Below, one piece after another: positions 9,002 through 20,629 of a stretch of DNA of 64,000 nucleotides. Origin of the DNA: Micropterix aruncella (taxonomy: Eukaryota; Arthropoda; Insecta; Lepidoptera; Micropterigidae); NCBI GenBank assembly GCA_944548615.1, contig CALYMY010000082.1, forward strand, positions 62,001 through 126,000, in the 5' to 3' direction. Numbering within the stretch: position 1 is the stretch's first letter; every line of letters starts with the position of its first letter. The notes beneath the pieces are model-generated. The model was given only the letters and a program-made list of their open reading frames with translations. It was not told the DNA's origin and made no database searches. A program made the translations under genes and the position numbers.

Positions 9002-12000
9002 TCTACGGTTGACCGTTGAGGAGTTCCCTCGTCGGGAGCCAACCCTGGGTGCAGCAGCCATGTCATGGTGGAACTTAGTAATTGCCATCATAATGGAATG
9101 CCTATACCAAATTTCACGTCTCTACGGTTGACCGTTGAGGAGTTCTCTCGTCGGGAGCCAACCCTGGGTGCAGCAGCCATGTCATGGTGGAACTTAGTAA
9201 TTGCCATCATAATGGAATGCCTATATCAAATTTCACGTCTCTACGGTTGACCGTTGAGGAGTTCCCTCGTCGGGAGCCAACCCTGGGTGCAGCAGCGATG
9301 TCATGGTGGAACTTAGAAATTGCCATCATAATGGAATGCCTATACCAAATTTCACGTCTCTACGGTTGACCGTTGAGGAGTTCTCTCGTCGGGAGCCAAC
9401 CCTGGGTGCAGCAGCCATGTCATGGTGGAACTTAGTAATTGCCATCATAATGGAATGCCTATACCAAATTGCACGTCTCTACGGTTGACCGTTGAGGAGT
9501 TCCCTCGTCGGGAGCCAACCCTGGGTGCAGCAGCCATGTCATGGTGGAACTTAGTAATTGCCATCATAATGGAATGCCTATACCAAATTTCCCGTCTCTA
9601 CGCTTGACCGTTGAGGAGTTCCCTCGTCGGGAGCCAACCCTGGGTGCAGCAGCCATGTCATGGTGGAACTTAGTAATTGCCATCATAATGGAATGCCTAT
9701 ACCAAATTTCACGTCTCTACGGTTGACCGTTGAGGAGTTCCCTCGTCGGGAGCCAACCCTGGGTGCAGCAGCCATGTCATGGTGGAACTTAGTAATTGCC
9801 ATCATAATGGAATGCCTATACCAAATTTCAAGTCTCTACGGTTGACCGTTGAGGAGTTCCCTCGTCGGGAGCCAACCCTGGGTGCAGCAGCGATGTCATG
9901 GTGGAACTTAGAAATTGCCATCATAATGGAATGCCTATACCAAATTTCACGTCTCTACGGTTGACCGTTGAGGAGTTCCCTCGTCGGGAGCCAACCCTGG
10001 GTGCAGCAGCCATGTCATGGTGGAACTTAGTAATTGCCATCATAATGGAAAGCCTATACCAAATTTCACGTCTCTACGGTTGACCGTTGAGGAGTTCCCA
10101 CGTCGGGAGCCAACCCTGGGTGCAGCAGCGATGTCATGGTGGAACTTAGAAATTGCCATCATAACGGAATGCCTATACCAAATTTCACGTCTCTACGGTT
10201 GACCGTTGAGGAGTTCCCTCGTCGGGAGCCAACCCTGGGTGAAGCAGCCATGTCATGGTGGAGTTTAGTAATTGCCATCATAATGGAATGCCTATACGAA
10301 ATTTCCCGTCTCTATGGTTGACCGTTGAGGAGTTCCCTCGTCGGGAGCCAACCCTGGATGCAGCAGCCATGTCATGGTGGAACTTAGTAATTGCCATCAT
10401 AATGGAATGCCTATACCAAATTTCACGTCTCTACGGTTGACCGTTGAGGAGTTCCCTCGTCGGGAGCCAACCCTGGGTGCAGCAGCCATGTCATGGTGGA
10501 ACTTAGTAATTGCCATCATAATGGAATGCCTATACCAAATTTCACGTCTCTACGGTTGACCGTTGAGGAGTTCCCTCGTCGGGAGCCAACCCTGGGTGCA
10601 GCAGCGATGTCACGGTGGAACTTAGAAATTGCCATCATAATGGAATGCCTATACCAAATTTCACGTCTCTACGGTTGACCGTTGAGGAGTTCCCTCGTCG
10701 GGAGCCAACCCTGGGTGCAGCAGCCATGTCATGGTGGAACTTAGTAATTGCCATCATAATGGAATGCCTATACCAAATTTCACGTCTCTACGGTTGACCG
10801 TTGAGGAGTTCCCTCGTCGGGAGCCAACCCTGGGTGCAGCAGCCATGTCATGGTGGAACTTAGTAATTGCCATCATAATGGAATGCCTATACCAAATTTC
10901 ACGTCTCTACGGTTGACCGTTGAGGAGTTCCCTCGTCGGGAGCCAACCCTGGGTGCAGCAGCCATGTCATGGTGGAACTTCGTAATTGCCATCATAATGG
11001 AATGCCTATACCAAATTTCACGTCTCTACGGTTGACCGTTGAGGAGTTCCCTCGTCTGGAGCCAACCCTGGGTGCAGCAGCCATGTCATGGTGGAACTTA
11101 GTAATTGCCATCATAATGGAATGCCTATACCAAATTTCACGTCTCTACGGTTGACCGTTGAGGAGTTCCCTCGTCGGGAGCCAACCCTGGGTGCAGCAGC
11201 CATGTCATGGTGGAACTTAGAAATTGCCATCATAACGGAATGCCTATACCGAATTTCACGTCTCTACGGTTGACCGTTGAGGAGTTCCCTCGTCGGGAGC
11301 CAACCCTGGGTGCAGCAGCCATGTCATGGTGGAACTTAGTAATTGCCATCATAATGGAATGCCTATACCAAATTTCACGTCTCTACGGTTGACCGTTGAG
11401 GAGTTCCCTCGTCGGGAGCCAACCCTGGGTGCAGCAGCCATGTCATGGTGGAACTTAGTAATTGCCATCATAATGGAATGCCTATACCAAATTTCAAGTC
11501 TCTACGGTTGACCGTTGAGGAGTTCCCTCGTCGGGAGCCAACCCTGGGTGCAGCAGCGATGTCATGGTGGAACTTAGAAATTGCCATCATAATCGAATGC
11601 CTATACCAAATTTCACGTCTCTACGGTTGACCGTTGAGGAGTTCCCTCGTCGGGAGCCAACCCTGGGTGCAGCAGCCATGTCATGGTGGAACTTAGTAAT
11701 TGCCATCATAATGGAATGCCTATACCAAATTTCACGTCTCTACGGTTGACCGTTGAGGAGTTCCCTCGTCGGGAGCCAACCCTGGGTGCAGCAGCCATGT
11801 CATGGTGGAACTTAGTAATTGCCATCATAATGGAATGCCTATACCAAATTTCACGTCTCTACGGTTGACCGTTGAGGAGTTCCCTCGTCGGGAGCCAACC
11901 CTGGGTGCAGCAGCCATGTCATGGTGGAACTTAGTAATTGCCATCATAATGGAATGCCTATACCAAATTTCACGTCTCTACGGTTGACCGTTGAGGAGTT

Positions 12001-12365
12001 CCCTCGTCGGGAGCCAACCCTGGGTGCAGCAGCCATGTCATGGTGGAACTTAGAAATTGCCATCATAACGGAATGCCTATACCAAATTTCACGTCTCTAC
12101 GGTTGACCGTTGAGGAGTTCCCTCGTCGGGAGCCAACCCTGGGTGCAGCAGCCATGTCATGGTGGAACTTAGTAATTGCCATCATAATGGAATGCCTATA
12201 CCAAATTTCACGTCTCTACGGTTGACCGTTGAGGAGTTCCCTCGTCGGGAGCCAACCCTGGGTGCAGCAGCCATGTCATGGTGGAACTTAGTAATTGCCA
12301 TCATAATGGAATGCCTATACCAAATTTCACGTCTCTACGGTTGACCGTTGAGGAGTTCCCTCGTC
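9002..12365 (+). repeat. Satellite array A3 (28 monomers + 32 bp)
   Basis: 3,364 bp. It starts with the series gttctctcg, ctatatc, gttctctcg, aattgcacg that follows haplotype I spacers. Private marks shared only with A5 include ctacgcttg (9603), atacgaaat and, in one monomer, gaaagcc together with cccacgtc. The long marked run (ggtgaag to aatcgaa) occupies the middle. Confidence 0.98.
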
Positions 12366-13472
12366 CTTGTCACGTACCTCTTTCCGTAGGTTGTTTACTC
12401 CTTTTAATTCGTTTAACGCCTCGCGGGCAATATCTCTGGCTCGTTCCGGTATTTCTTCGAAATTCCGAAACGGCACTTCTATTTCTGTGGTCTCCATATT
12501 GTCTCTTCTCGTTGATCAAAGGCACTGAAAATGAAAATGAAAAAGCACAGATTAAATAGTATTGAAAAGTAATTAAAGAAGAAGAAGAAGACGAGATAAA
12601 AAGCAGAAGCAATGAAATGAAAAGCGTTCTAAAACCCTATCTTTTGACACCTCGCTTGTGTGTGTATGATAAAATAAAGAATATAATATTTAATTTATTA
12701 AACGAAGCCGCGGGAAAAATACTAAAACTCCCTTGGCTCGGATCGCTACTATTGAAAACAACAATCGTAAAATCGATAAATAAACTTTCGCAAGTATGAC
12801 GAGGGCTGAAGTTACCATAGAAACAGAAATCGTTAAATCGATAAATATTCTATTGCGAGTCGGGCCACCGCCCGAGCTCGTTACTATGGAAACAAAACCG
12901 TTAAATCGATAAATCAATATACCTATACAGATATTAAATCGTCTATAATTCCGTTAATATTAATCAGATTTGAAAATTAAAAGAAGCGTTAGATGCGCAA
13001 AGCAAAACTCTATTAGATAAAAATAAACAGGGAGGACTATTGATGCCTTTTAGCGCAATAGCCCTCAAACGTCGGGAGCCAATTTATTTCGAAAAATGTG
13101 ATTTTTTCATAACAATTTCTATGTTCAAAATGAAAGTTAATATAAAAAATTTCAAAATGTCAAAATTTCGAAAATGCCATTTCGTAGAGATTTCAAAGGC
13201 CTTCGTTCTACCCGAACACCGTAACGCGTTTGATTTACTCTATCACGGTCTTTTCCGAAAAATGACATTTATTCATAACAATTTCTATGTTCAAAATGAA
13301 AGTTTGTATAAAAAATTTCAAAATGTCAAAATTTCGAAAATGCCATTTCGTAGAGATTACCGAGGCCGTCGTTCTGTCTAAACACCGTAACGCGTTAGGT
13401 TTACTCTATCTCGATTTATTTCGAAAAATGTGATTTTTTCATAACAATTTCCAAGTTCAAAATGAAAGTTTA
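12366..13472. repeat. Spacer S3, haplotype II
   Basis: Differs from S1 mainly in the centre and right part: ccctatctt, caacaatcg (offset 397 c), ttactatgg (offset 519 c), gatgcgc, gataaaaat, cataacaat, gttaatata, ctacccg and ggtcttttccg. The left 298 bp keep the haplotype I exon and donor GTACGT (exon 12378-12524). The cataacaat allele removes a stop, lengthening the right-hand plus frame from 86 to 113 codons. Confidence 0.97.
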
Positions 13473-15051
13473 TCTACGGTTGACCGTTGAGGAGTTCCCT
13501 CGTCGGGAGCCAACGCTGGGTGCAGCAGCCATGTCATGGTGGAACTTAGTAATTGCCATCATAATGGAATGCCTATACCAAATTGCACGTCTCTACGGTT
13601 GACCGTTGAGGAGTTCCCTCGTCGGGAGCCAACCCTGGGTGCAGCAGCCATGTCATGGTGGAACTTAGTAATTGCCATCATAATGGAATGCCTATACCAA
13701 ATTTCCCGTCTCTACGGTTGACCGTTGAGGAGTTCCCTCGTCGGGAGCCAACCCTGGGTGCAGCAGCCATGTCATGGTGGAACTTAGTAATTGCCATCAT
13801 AATGGAATGCCTATACCAAATTTCACGTCTCTACGGTTGACCGTTGAGGAGTTCCCTCGTCGGGAGCCAACCCTGGGTGCAGCAGCCATGTCATGGTGGA
13901 ACTTAGTAATTGCCATCATAATGGAATGCCTATACCAAATTTCAAGTCTCTACGGTTGACCGTTGAGGAGTTCCCTCGTCGGGAGCCAACCCTGGGTGCA
14001 GCAGCGATGTCATGGTGGAACTTAGAAATTGCCATCATAATGGAATGCCTATACCAAATTTCACGTCTCTACGGTTGACCGTTGAGGAGTTCCCTCGTCG
14101 GGAGCCAACCCTGGGTGCAGCAGCCATGTCATGGTGGAACTTAGTAATTGCCATCATAATGGAATGCCTATACCAAATTTCACGTCTCTACGGTTGACCG
14201 TTGAGGAGTTCCCTCGTCGGGAGCCAACCCTGGGTGCAGCAGCGATGTCATGGTGGAACTTAGAAATTGCCATCATAACGGAATGCCTATACCAAATTTC
14301 ACGTCTCTACGGTTGACCGTTGAGGAGTTCCCTCGTCGGGAGCCAACCCTGGGTGCAGCAGCCATGTCATGGTGGAACTTAGTAATTGCCATCATAATGG
14401 AATGCCTATACCAAATTTCACGTCTCTACGGTTGACCGTTGAGGAGTTCCCTCGTCGGGAGCCAACCCTGGGTGCAGCAGCGATGTCATGGTGGAACTTA
14501 GAAATTGCCATCATAACGGAATGCCTATACCAAATTTCACGTCTCTACGGTTGACCGTTGAGGAGTTCCCTCGTCGGGAGCCAACCCTGGGTGAAGCAGC
14601 CATGTCATGGTGGAGTTTAGTAATTGCCATCATAATGGAATGCCTATACCAAATTTCACGTCTCTACGGTTGACCGTTGAGGAGTTCCCTCGTCGGGAGC
14701 CAACCCTGGGTGCAGCAGCCATGTCATGGTGGAACTTAGTAATTGCCATCATAATGGAATGCCTATACCAAATTTCACGTCTCTACGGTTGACCGTTGAG
14801 GAGTTCCCTCGTCGGGAGCCAACCCTGGGTGCAGCAGCGATGTCACGGTGGAACTTAGAAATTGCCATCATAATGGAATGGCTATACCAAATTTCACGTC
14901 TCTACGGTTGACCGTTGAGGAGTTCCCTCGTCGGGAGCCAACCCTGGGTGCAGCAGCCATGTCATGGTGGAACTTAGTAATTGCCATCATAATGGAATGC
15001 CTATACCAAATTTCACGTATCTACGGTTGACCGTTGAGGAGTTCCCTCGTC
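13473..15051 (+). repeat. Satellite array A4 (13 monomers + 32 bp)
   Basis: 1,579 bp. The first monomer has caacgctgg, as in every array after a haplotype II tail (A6, A12, A14, A16). A gaatggct variant (g at 14881) is shared with A6, and the following cgtatctacgg (a at 15019) with the end of A2. The duplication junction therefore lies between 14,882 and 15,018. Confidence 0.98.
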
Positions 15052-16158
15052 CTTGTCACGTACCTCTTTCCGTAGGTTGTTTACTCCTTTTAATTCGTTT
15101 AACGCCTCGCGGGCAATATCTCTGGCTCGTTCCGGTATTTCTTCGAAATTCCGAAACGGCACTTCTATTTCTGTGGTCTCCATATTGTCTCTTCTCGTTG
15201 ATCAAAGGCACTGAAAATGAAAATGAAAAAGCACAGATTAAATAGTATTGAAAAGTAATTAAAGAAGAAGAAGAAGACGAGATAAAAAGCAGAAGCAATG
15301 AAATGAAAAGCGTTCTAAAACCCTGTCTTTTGACACCTCGCTTGTGTGTGTATGATAAAATAAAGAATATAATATTTAATTTATTAAACGAAGCCGCGGG
15401 AAAAATACTAAAACTCCCTTGGCTCGGATCGCTACTATTGAAAACAAAAATCGTAAAATCGATAAATAAACTTTCGCAAGTATGACGAGGGCTGAAGTTA
15501 CCATAGAAACAGAAATCGTTAAATCGATAAATATTCTATTGCGAGTCGGGCCACCGCCCGAGCTCGTTAATATGGAAACAAAACCGTTAAATCGATAAAT
15601 CAATATACCTATACAGATATTAAATCGTCTATAATTCCGTTAATATTAATCAGATTTGAAAATTAAAAGAAGCGTTAGATGCACAAAGCAAAACTCTATT
15701 AGATAATAATAAACAGGGAGGACTATTGATGCCTTTTAGCGCAATAGCCCTCAAACGTCGGGAGCCAATTTATTTCGAAAAATGTGATTTTTTCATATAA
15801 ATTTCTATGTTCAAAATGAAAGTTTATATAAAAAATTTCAAAATGTCAAAATTTCGAAAATGCCATTTCGTAGAGATTTCAAAGGCCTTCGTTCTGCCCG
15901 AACACCGTAACGCGTTTGATTTACTCTATCACGGTCTTTTTCGAAAAATGACATTTATTCATAACAATTTCTATGTTCAAAATGAAAGTTTGTATAAAAA
16001 ATTTCAAAATGTCAAAATTTCGAAAATGCCATTTCGTAGAGATTACCGAGGCCGTCGTTCTGTCTAAACACCGTAACGCGTTAGGTTTACTCTATCTCGA
16101 TTTATTTCGAAAAATGTGATTTTTTCATAACAATTTCCAAGTTCAAAATGAAAGTTTA
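15052..16158. repeat. Spacer S4, haplotype I
   Basis: Copy-2 partner of S2, 7,157 bp away. Exon 15064-15210, ATG at 15183, donor GTACGT. No difference from S2 was seen at the diagnostic offsets. Confidence 0.97.
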
Positions 16159-19100
16159 TCTACGGTTGACCGTTGAGGAGTTCCCTCGTCGGGAGCCAAC
16201 CCTGGGTGCAGCAGCCATGTCATGGTGGAACTTAGTAATTGCCATCATAATGGAATGCCTATACCAAATTTCACGTCTCTACGGTTGACCGTTGAGGAGT
16301 TCTCTCGTCGGGAGCCAACCCTGGGTGCAGCAGCCATGTCATGGTGGAACTTAGTAATTGCCATCATAATGGAATGCCTATATCAAATTTCACGTCTCTA
16401 CGGTTGACCGTTGAGGAGTTCCCTCGTCGGGAGCCAACCCTGGGTGCAGCAGCGATGTCATGGTGGAACTTAGAAATTGCCATCATAATGGAATGCCTAT
16501 ACCAAATTTCACGTCTCTACGGTTGACCGTTGAGGAGTTCTCTCGTCGGGAGCCAACCCTGGGTGCAGCAGCCATGTCATGGTGGAACTTAGTAATTGCC
16601 ATCATAATGGAATGCCTATACCAAATTGCACGTCTCTACGGTTGACCGTTGAGGAGTTCCCTCGTCGGGAGCCAACCCTGGGTGCAGCAGCCATGTCATG
16701 GTGGAACTTAGTAATTGCCATCATAATGGAATGCCTATACCAAATTTCCCGTCTCTACGCTTGACCGTTGAGGAGTTCCCTCGTCGGGAGCCAACCCTGG
16801 GTGCAGCAGCCATGTCATGGTGGAACTTAGTAATTGCCATCATAATGGAATGCCTATACCAAATTTCACGTCTCTACGGTTGACCGTTGAGGAGTTCCCT
16901 CGTCGGGAGCCAACCCTGGGTGCAGCAGCCATGTCATGGTGGAACTTAGTAATTGCCATCATAATGGAATGCCTATACCAAATTTCAAGTCTCTACGGTT
17001 GACCGTTGAGGAGTTCCCTCGTCGGGAGCCAACCCTGGGTGCAGCAGCGATGTCATGGTGGAACTTAGAAATTGCCATCATAATGGAATGCCTATACCAA
17101 ATTTCACGTCTCTACGGTTGACCGTTGAGGAGTTCCCTCGTCGGGAGCCAACCCTGGGTGCAGCAGCCATGTCATGGTGGAACTTAGTAATTGCCATCAT
17201 AATGGAAAGCCTATACCAAATTTCACGTCTCTACGGTTGACCGTTGAGGAGTTCCCACGTCGGGAGCCAACCCTGGGTGCAGCAGCGATGTCATGGTGGA
17301 ACTTAGAAATTGCCATCATAACGGAATGCCTATACCAAATTTCACGTCTCTACGGTTGACCGTTGAGGAGTTCCCTCGTCGGGAGCCAACCCTGGGTGAA
17401 GCAGCCATGTCATGGTGGAGTTTAGTAATTGCCATCATAATGGAATGCCTATACGAAATTTCCCGTCTCTATGGTTGACCGTTGAGGAGTTCCCTCGTCG
17501 GGAGCCAACCCTGGATGCAGCAGCCATGTCATGGTGGAACTTAGTAATTGCCATCATAATGGAATGCCTATACCAAATTTCACGTCTCTACGGTTGACCG
17601 TTGAGGAGTTCCCTCGTCGGGAGCCAACCCTGGGTGCAGCAGCCATGTCATGGTGGAACTTAGTAATTGCCATCATAATGGAATGCCTATACCAAATTTC
17701 ACGTCTCTACGGTTGACCGTTGAGGAGTTCCCTCGTCGGGAGCCAACCCTGGGTGCAGCAGCGATGTCACGGTGGAACTTAGAAATTGCCATCATAATGG
17801 AATGCCTATACCAAATTTCACGTCTCTACGGTTGACCGTTGAGGAGTTCCCTCGTCGGGAGCCAACCCTGGGTGCAGCAGCCATGTCATGGTGGAACTTA
17901 GTAATTGCCATCATAATGGAATGCCTATACCAAATTTCACGTCTCTACGGTTGACCGTTGAGGAGTTCCCTCGTCGGGAGCCAACCCTGGGTGCAGCAGC
18001 CATGTCATGGTGGAACTTAGTAATTGCCATCATAATGGAATGCCTATACCAAATTTCACGTCTCTACGGTTGACCGTTGAGGAGTTCCCTCGTCGGGAGC
18101 CAACCCTGGGTGCAGCAGCCATGTCATGGTGGAACTTCGTAATTGCCATCATAATGGAATGCCTATACCAAATTTCACGTCTCTACGGTTGACCGTTGAG
18201 GAGTTCCCTCGTCTGGAGCCAACCCTGGGTGCAGCAGCCATGTCATGGTGGAACTTAGTAATTGCCATCATAATGGAATGCCTATACCAAATTTCACGTC
18301 TCTACGGTTGACCGTTGAGGAGTTCCCTCGTCGGGAGCCAACCCTGGGTGCAGCAGCCATGTCATGGTGGAACTTAGAAATTGCCATCATAACGGAATGC
18401 CTATACCGAATTTCACGTCTCTACGGTTGACCGTTGAGGAGTTCCCTCGTCGGGAGCCAACCCTGGGTGCAGCAGCCATGTCATGGTGGAACTTAGTAAT
18501 TGCCATCATAATGGAATGCCTATACCAAATTTCACGTCTCTACGGTTGACCGTTGAGGAGTTCCCTCGTCGGGAGCCAACCCTGGGTGCAGCAGCCATGT
18601 CATGGTGGAACTTAGTAATTGCCATCATAATGGAATGCCTATACCAAATTTCAAGTCTCTACGGTTGACCGTTGAGGAGTTCCCTCGTCGGGAGCCAACC
18701 CTGGGTGCAGCAGCGATGTCATGGTGGAACTTAGAAATTGCCATCATAATCGAATGCCTATACCAAATTTCACGTCTCTACGGTTGACCGTTGAGGAGTT
18801 CCCTCGTCGGGAGCCAACCCTGGGTGCAGCAGCCATGTCATGGTGGAACTTAGTAATTGCCATCATAATGGAATGCCTATACCAAATTTCACGTCTCTAC
18901 GGTTGACCGTTGAGGAGTTCCCTCGTCGGGAGCCAACCCTGGGTGCAGCAGCCATGTCATGGTGGAACTTAGTAATTGCCATCATAATGGAATGCCTATA
19001 CCAAATTTCACGTCTCTACGGTTGACCGTTGAGGAGTTCCCTCGTCGGGAGCCAACCCTGGGTGCAGCAGCCATGTCATGGTGGAACTTAGTAATTGCCA

Positions 19101-19522
19101 TCATAATGGAATGCCTATACCAAATTTCACGTCTCTACGGTTGACCGTTGAGGAGTTCCCTCGTCGGGAGCCAACCCTGGGTGCAGCAGCCATGTCATGG
19201 TGGAACTTAGAAATTGCCATCATAACGGAATGCCTATACCAAATTTCACGTCTCTACGGTTGACCGTTGAGGAGTTCCCTCGTCGGGAGCCAACCCTGGG
19301 TGCAGCAGCCATGTCATGGTGGAACTTAGTAATTGCCATCATAATGGAATGCCTATACCAAATTTCACGTCTCTACGGTTGACCGTTGAGGAGTTCCCTC
19401 GTCGGGAGCCAACCCTGGGTGCAGCAGCCATGTCATGGTGGAACTTAGTAATTGCCATCATAATGGAATGCCTATACCAAATTTCACGTCTCTACGGTTG
19501 ACCGTTGAGGAGTTCCCTCGTC
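16159..19522 (+). repeat. Satellite array A5 (28 monomers + 32 bp)
   Basis: 3,364 bp. Monomer-by-monomer partner of A3, with the same private variants in the same positions (for example ctacgctt and atacgaaat); I saw no difference in the variant order. Confidence 0.98.
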
Positions 19523-20629
19523 CTTGTCACGTACCTCTTTCCGTAGGTTGTTTACTCCTTTTAATTCGTTTAACGCCTCGCGGGCAATATCTCTGGCTCG
19601 TTCCGGTATTTCTTCGAAATTCCGAAACGGCACTTCTATTTCTGTGGTCTCCATATTGTCTCTTCTCGTTGATCAAAGGCACTGAAAATGAAAATGAAAA
19701 AGCACAGATTAAATAGTATTGAAAAGTAATTAAAGAAGAAGAAGAAGACGAGATAAAAAGCAGAAGCAATGAAATGAAAAGCGTTCTAAAACCCTATCTT
19801 TTGACACCTCGCTTGTGTGTGTATGATAAAATAAAGAATATAATATTTAATTTATTAAACGAAGCCGCGGGAAAAATACTAAAACTCCCTTGGCTCGGAT
19901 CGCTACTATTGAAAACAACAATCGTAAAATCGATAAATAAACTTTCGCAAGTATGACGAGGGCTGAAGTTACCATAGAAACAGAAATCGTTAAATCGATA
20001 AATATTCTATTGCGAGTCGGGCCACCGCCCGAGCTCGTTACTATGGAAACAAAACCGTTAAATCGATAAATCAATATACCTATACAGATATTAAATCGTC
20101 TATAATTCCGTTAATATTAATCAGATTTGAAAATTAAAAGAAGCGTTAGATGCGCAAAGCAAAACTCTATTAGATAAAAATAAACAGGGAGGACTATTGA
20201 TGCCTTTTAGCGCAATAGCCCTCAAACGTCGGGAGCCAATTTATTTCGAAAAATGTGATTTTTTCATAACAATTTCTATGTTCAAAATGAAAGTTAATAT
20301 AAAAAATTTCAAAATGTCAAAATTTCGAAAATGCCATTTCGTAGAGATTTCAAAGGCCTTCGTTCTACCCGAACACCGTAACGCGTTTGATTTACTCTAT
20401 CACGGTCTTTTCCGAAAAATGACATTTATTCATAACAATTTCTATGTTCAAAATGAAAGTTTGTATAAAAAATTTCAAAATGTCAAAATTTCGAAAATGC
20501 CATTTCGTAGAGATTACCGAGGCCGTCGTTCTGTCTAAACACCGTAACGCGTTAGGTTTACTCTATCTCGATTTATTTCGAAAAATGTGATTTTTTCATA
20601 ACAATTTCCAAGTTCAAAATGAAAGTTTA
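19523..20629. repeat. Spacer S5, haplotype II
   Basis: Partner of S3, sharing all its haplotype II alleles, including the offset 397 c found only in S3, S5 and S6. Exon 19535-19681 with donor GTACGT. Confidence 0.97.

Larger units (their letters stand above)
7862..14881 (+). repeat. 7,157-bp higher-order block, copy 1 (S2-A3-S3-A4)
   Basis: The minimal core is given; the true unit is 7,157 bp = 41 monomers plus two 1,139-bp spacer units. Compared with copy 2, the monomer variants of A3 and A5 agree one for one, as do those of A4 and the first 11 monomers of A6, and S2/S4 and S3/S5 share haplotypes. The left limit is bracketed by 7724 (no match) and 7862 (match). Confidence 0.88.
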
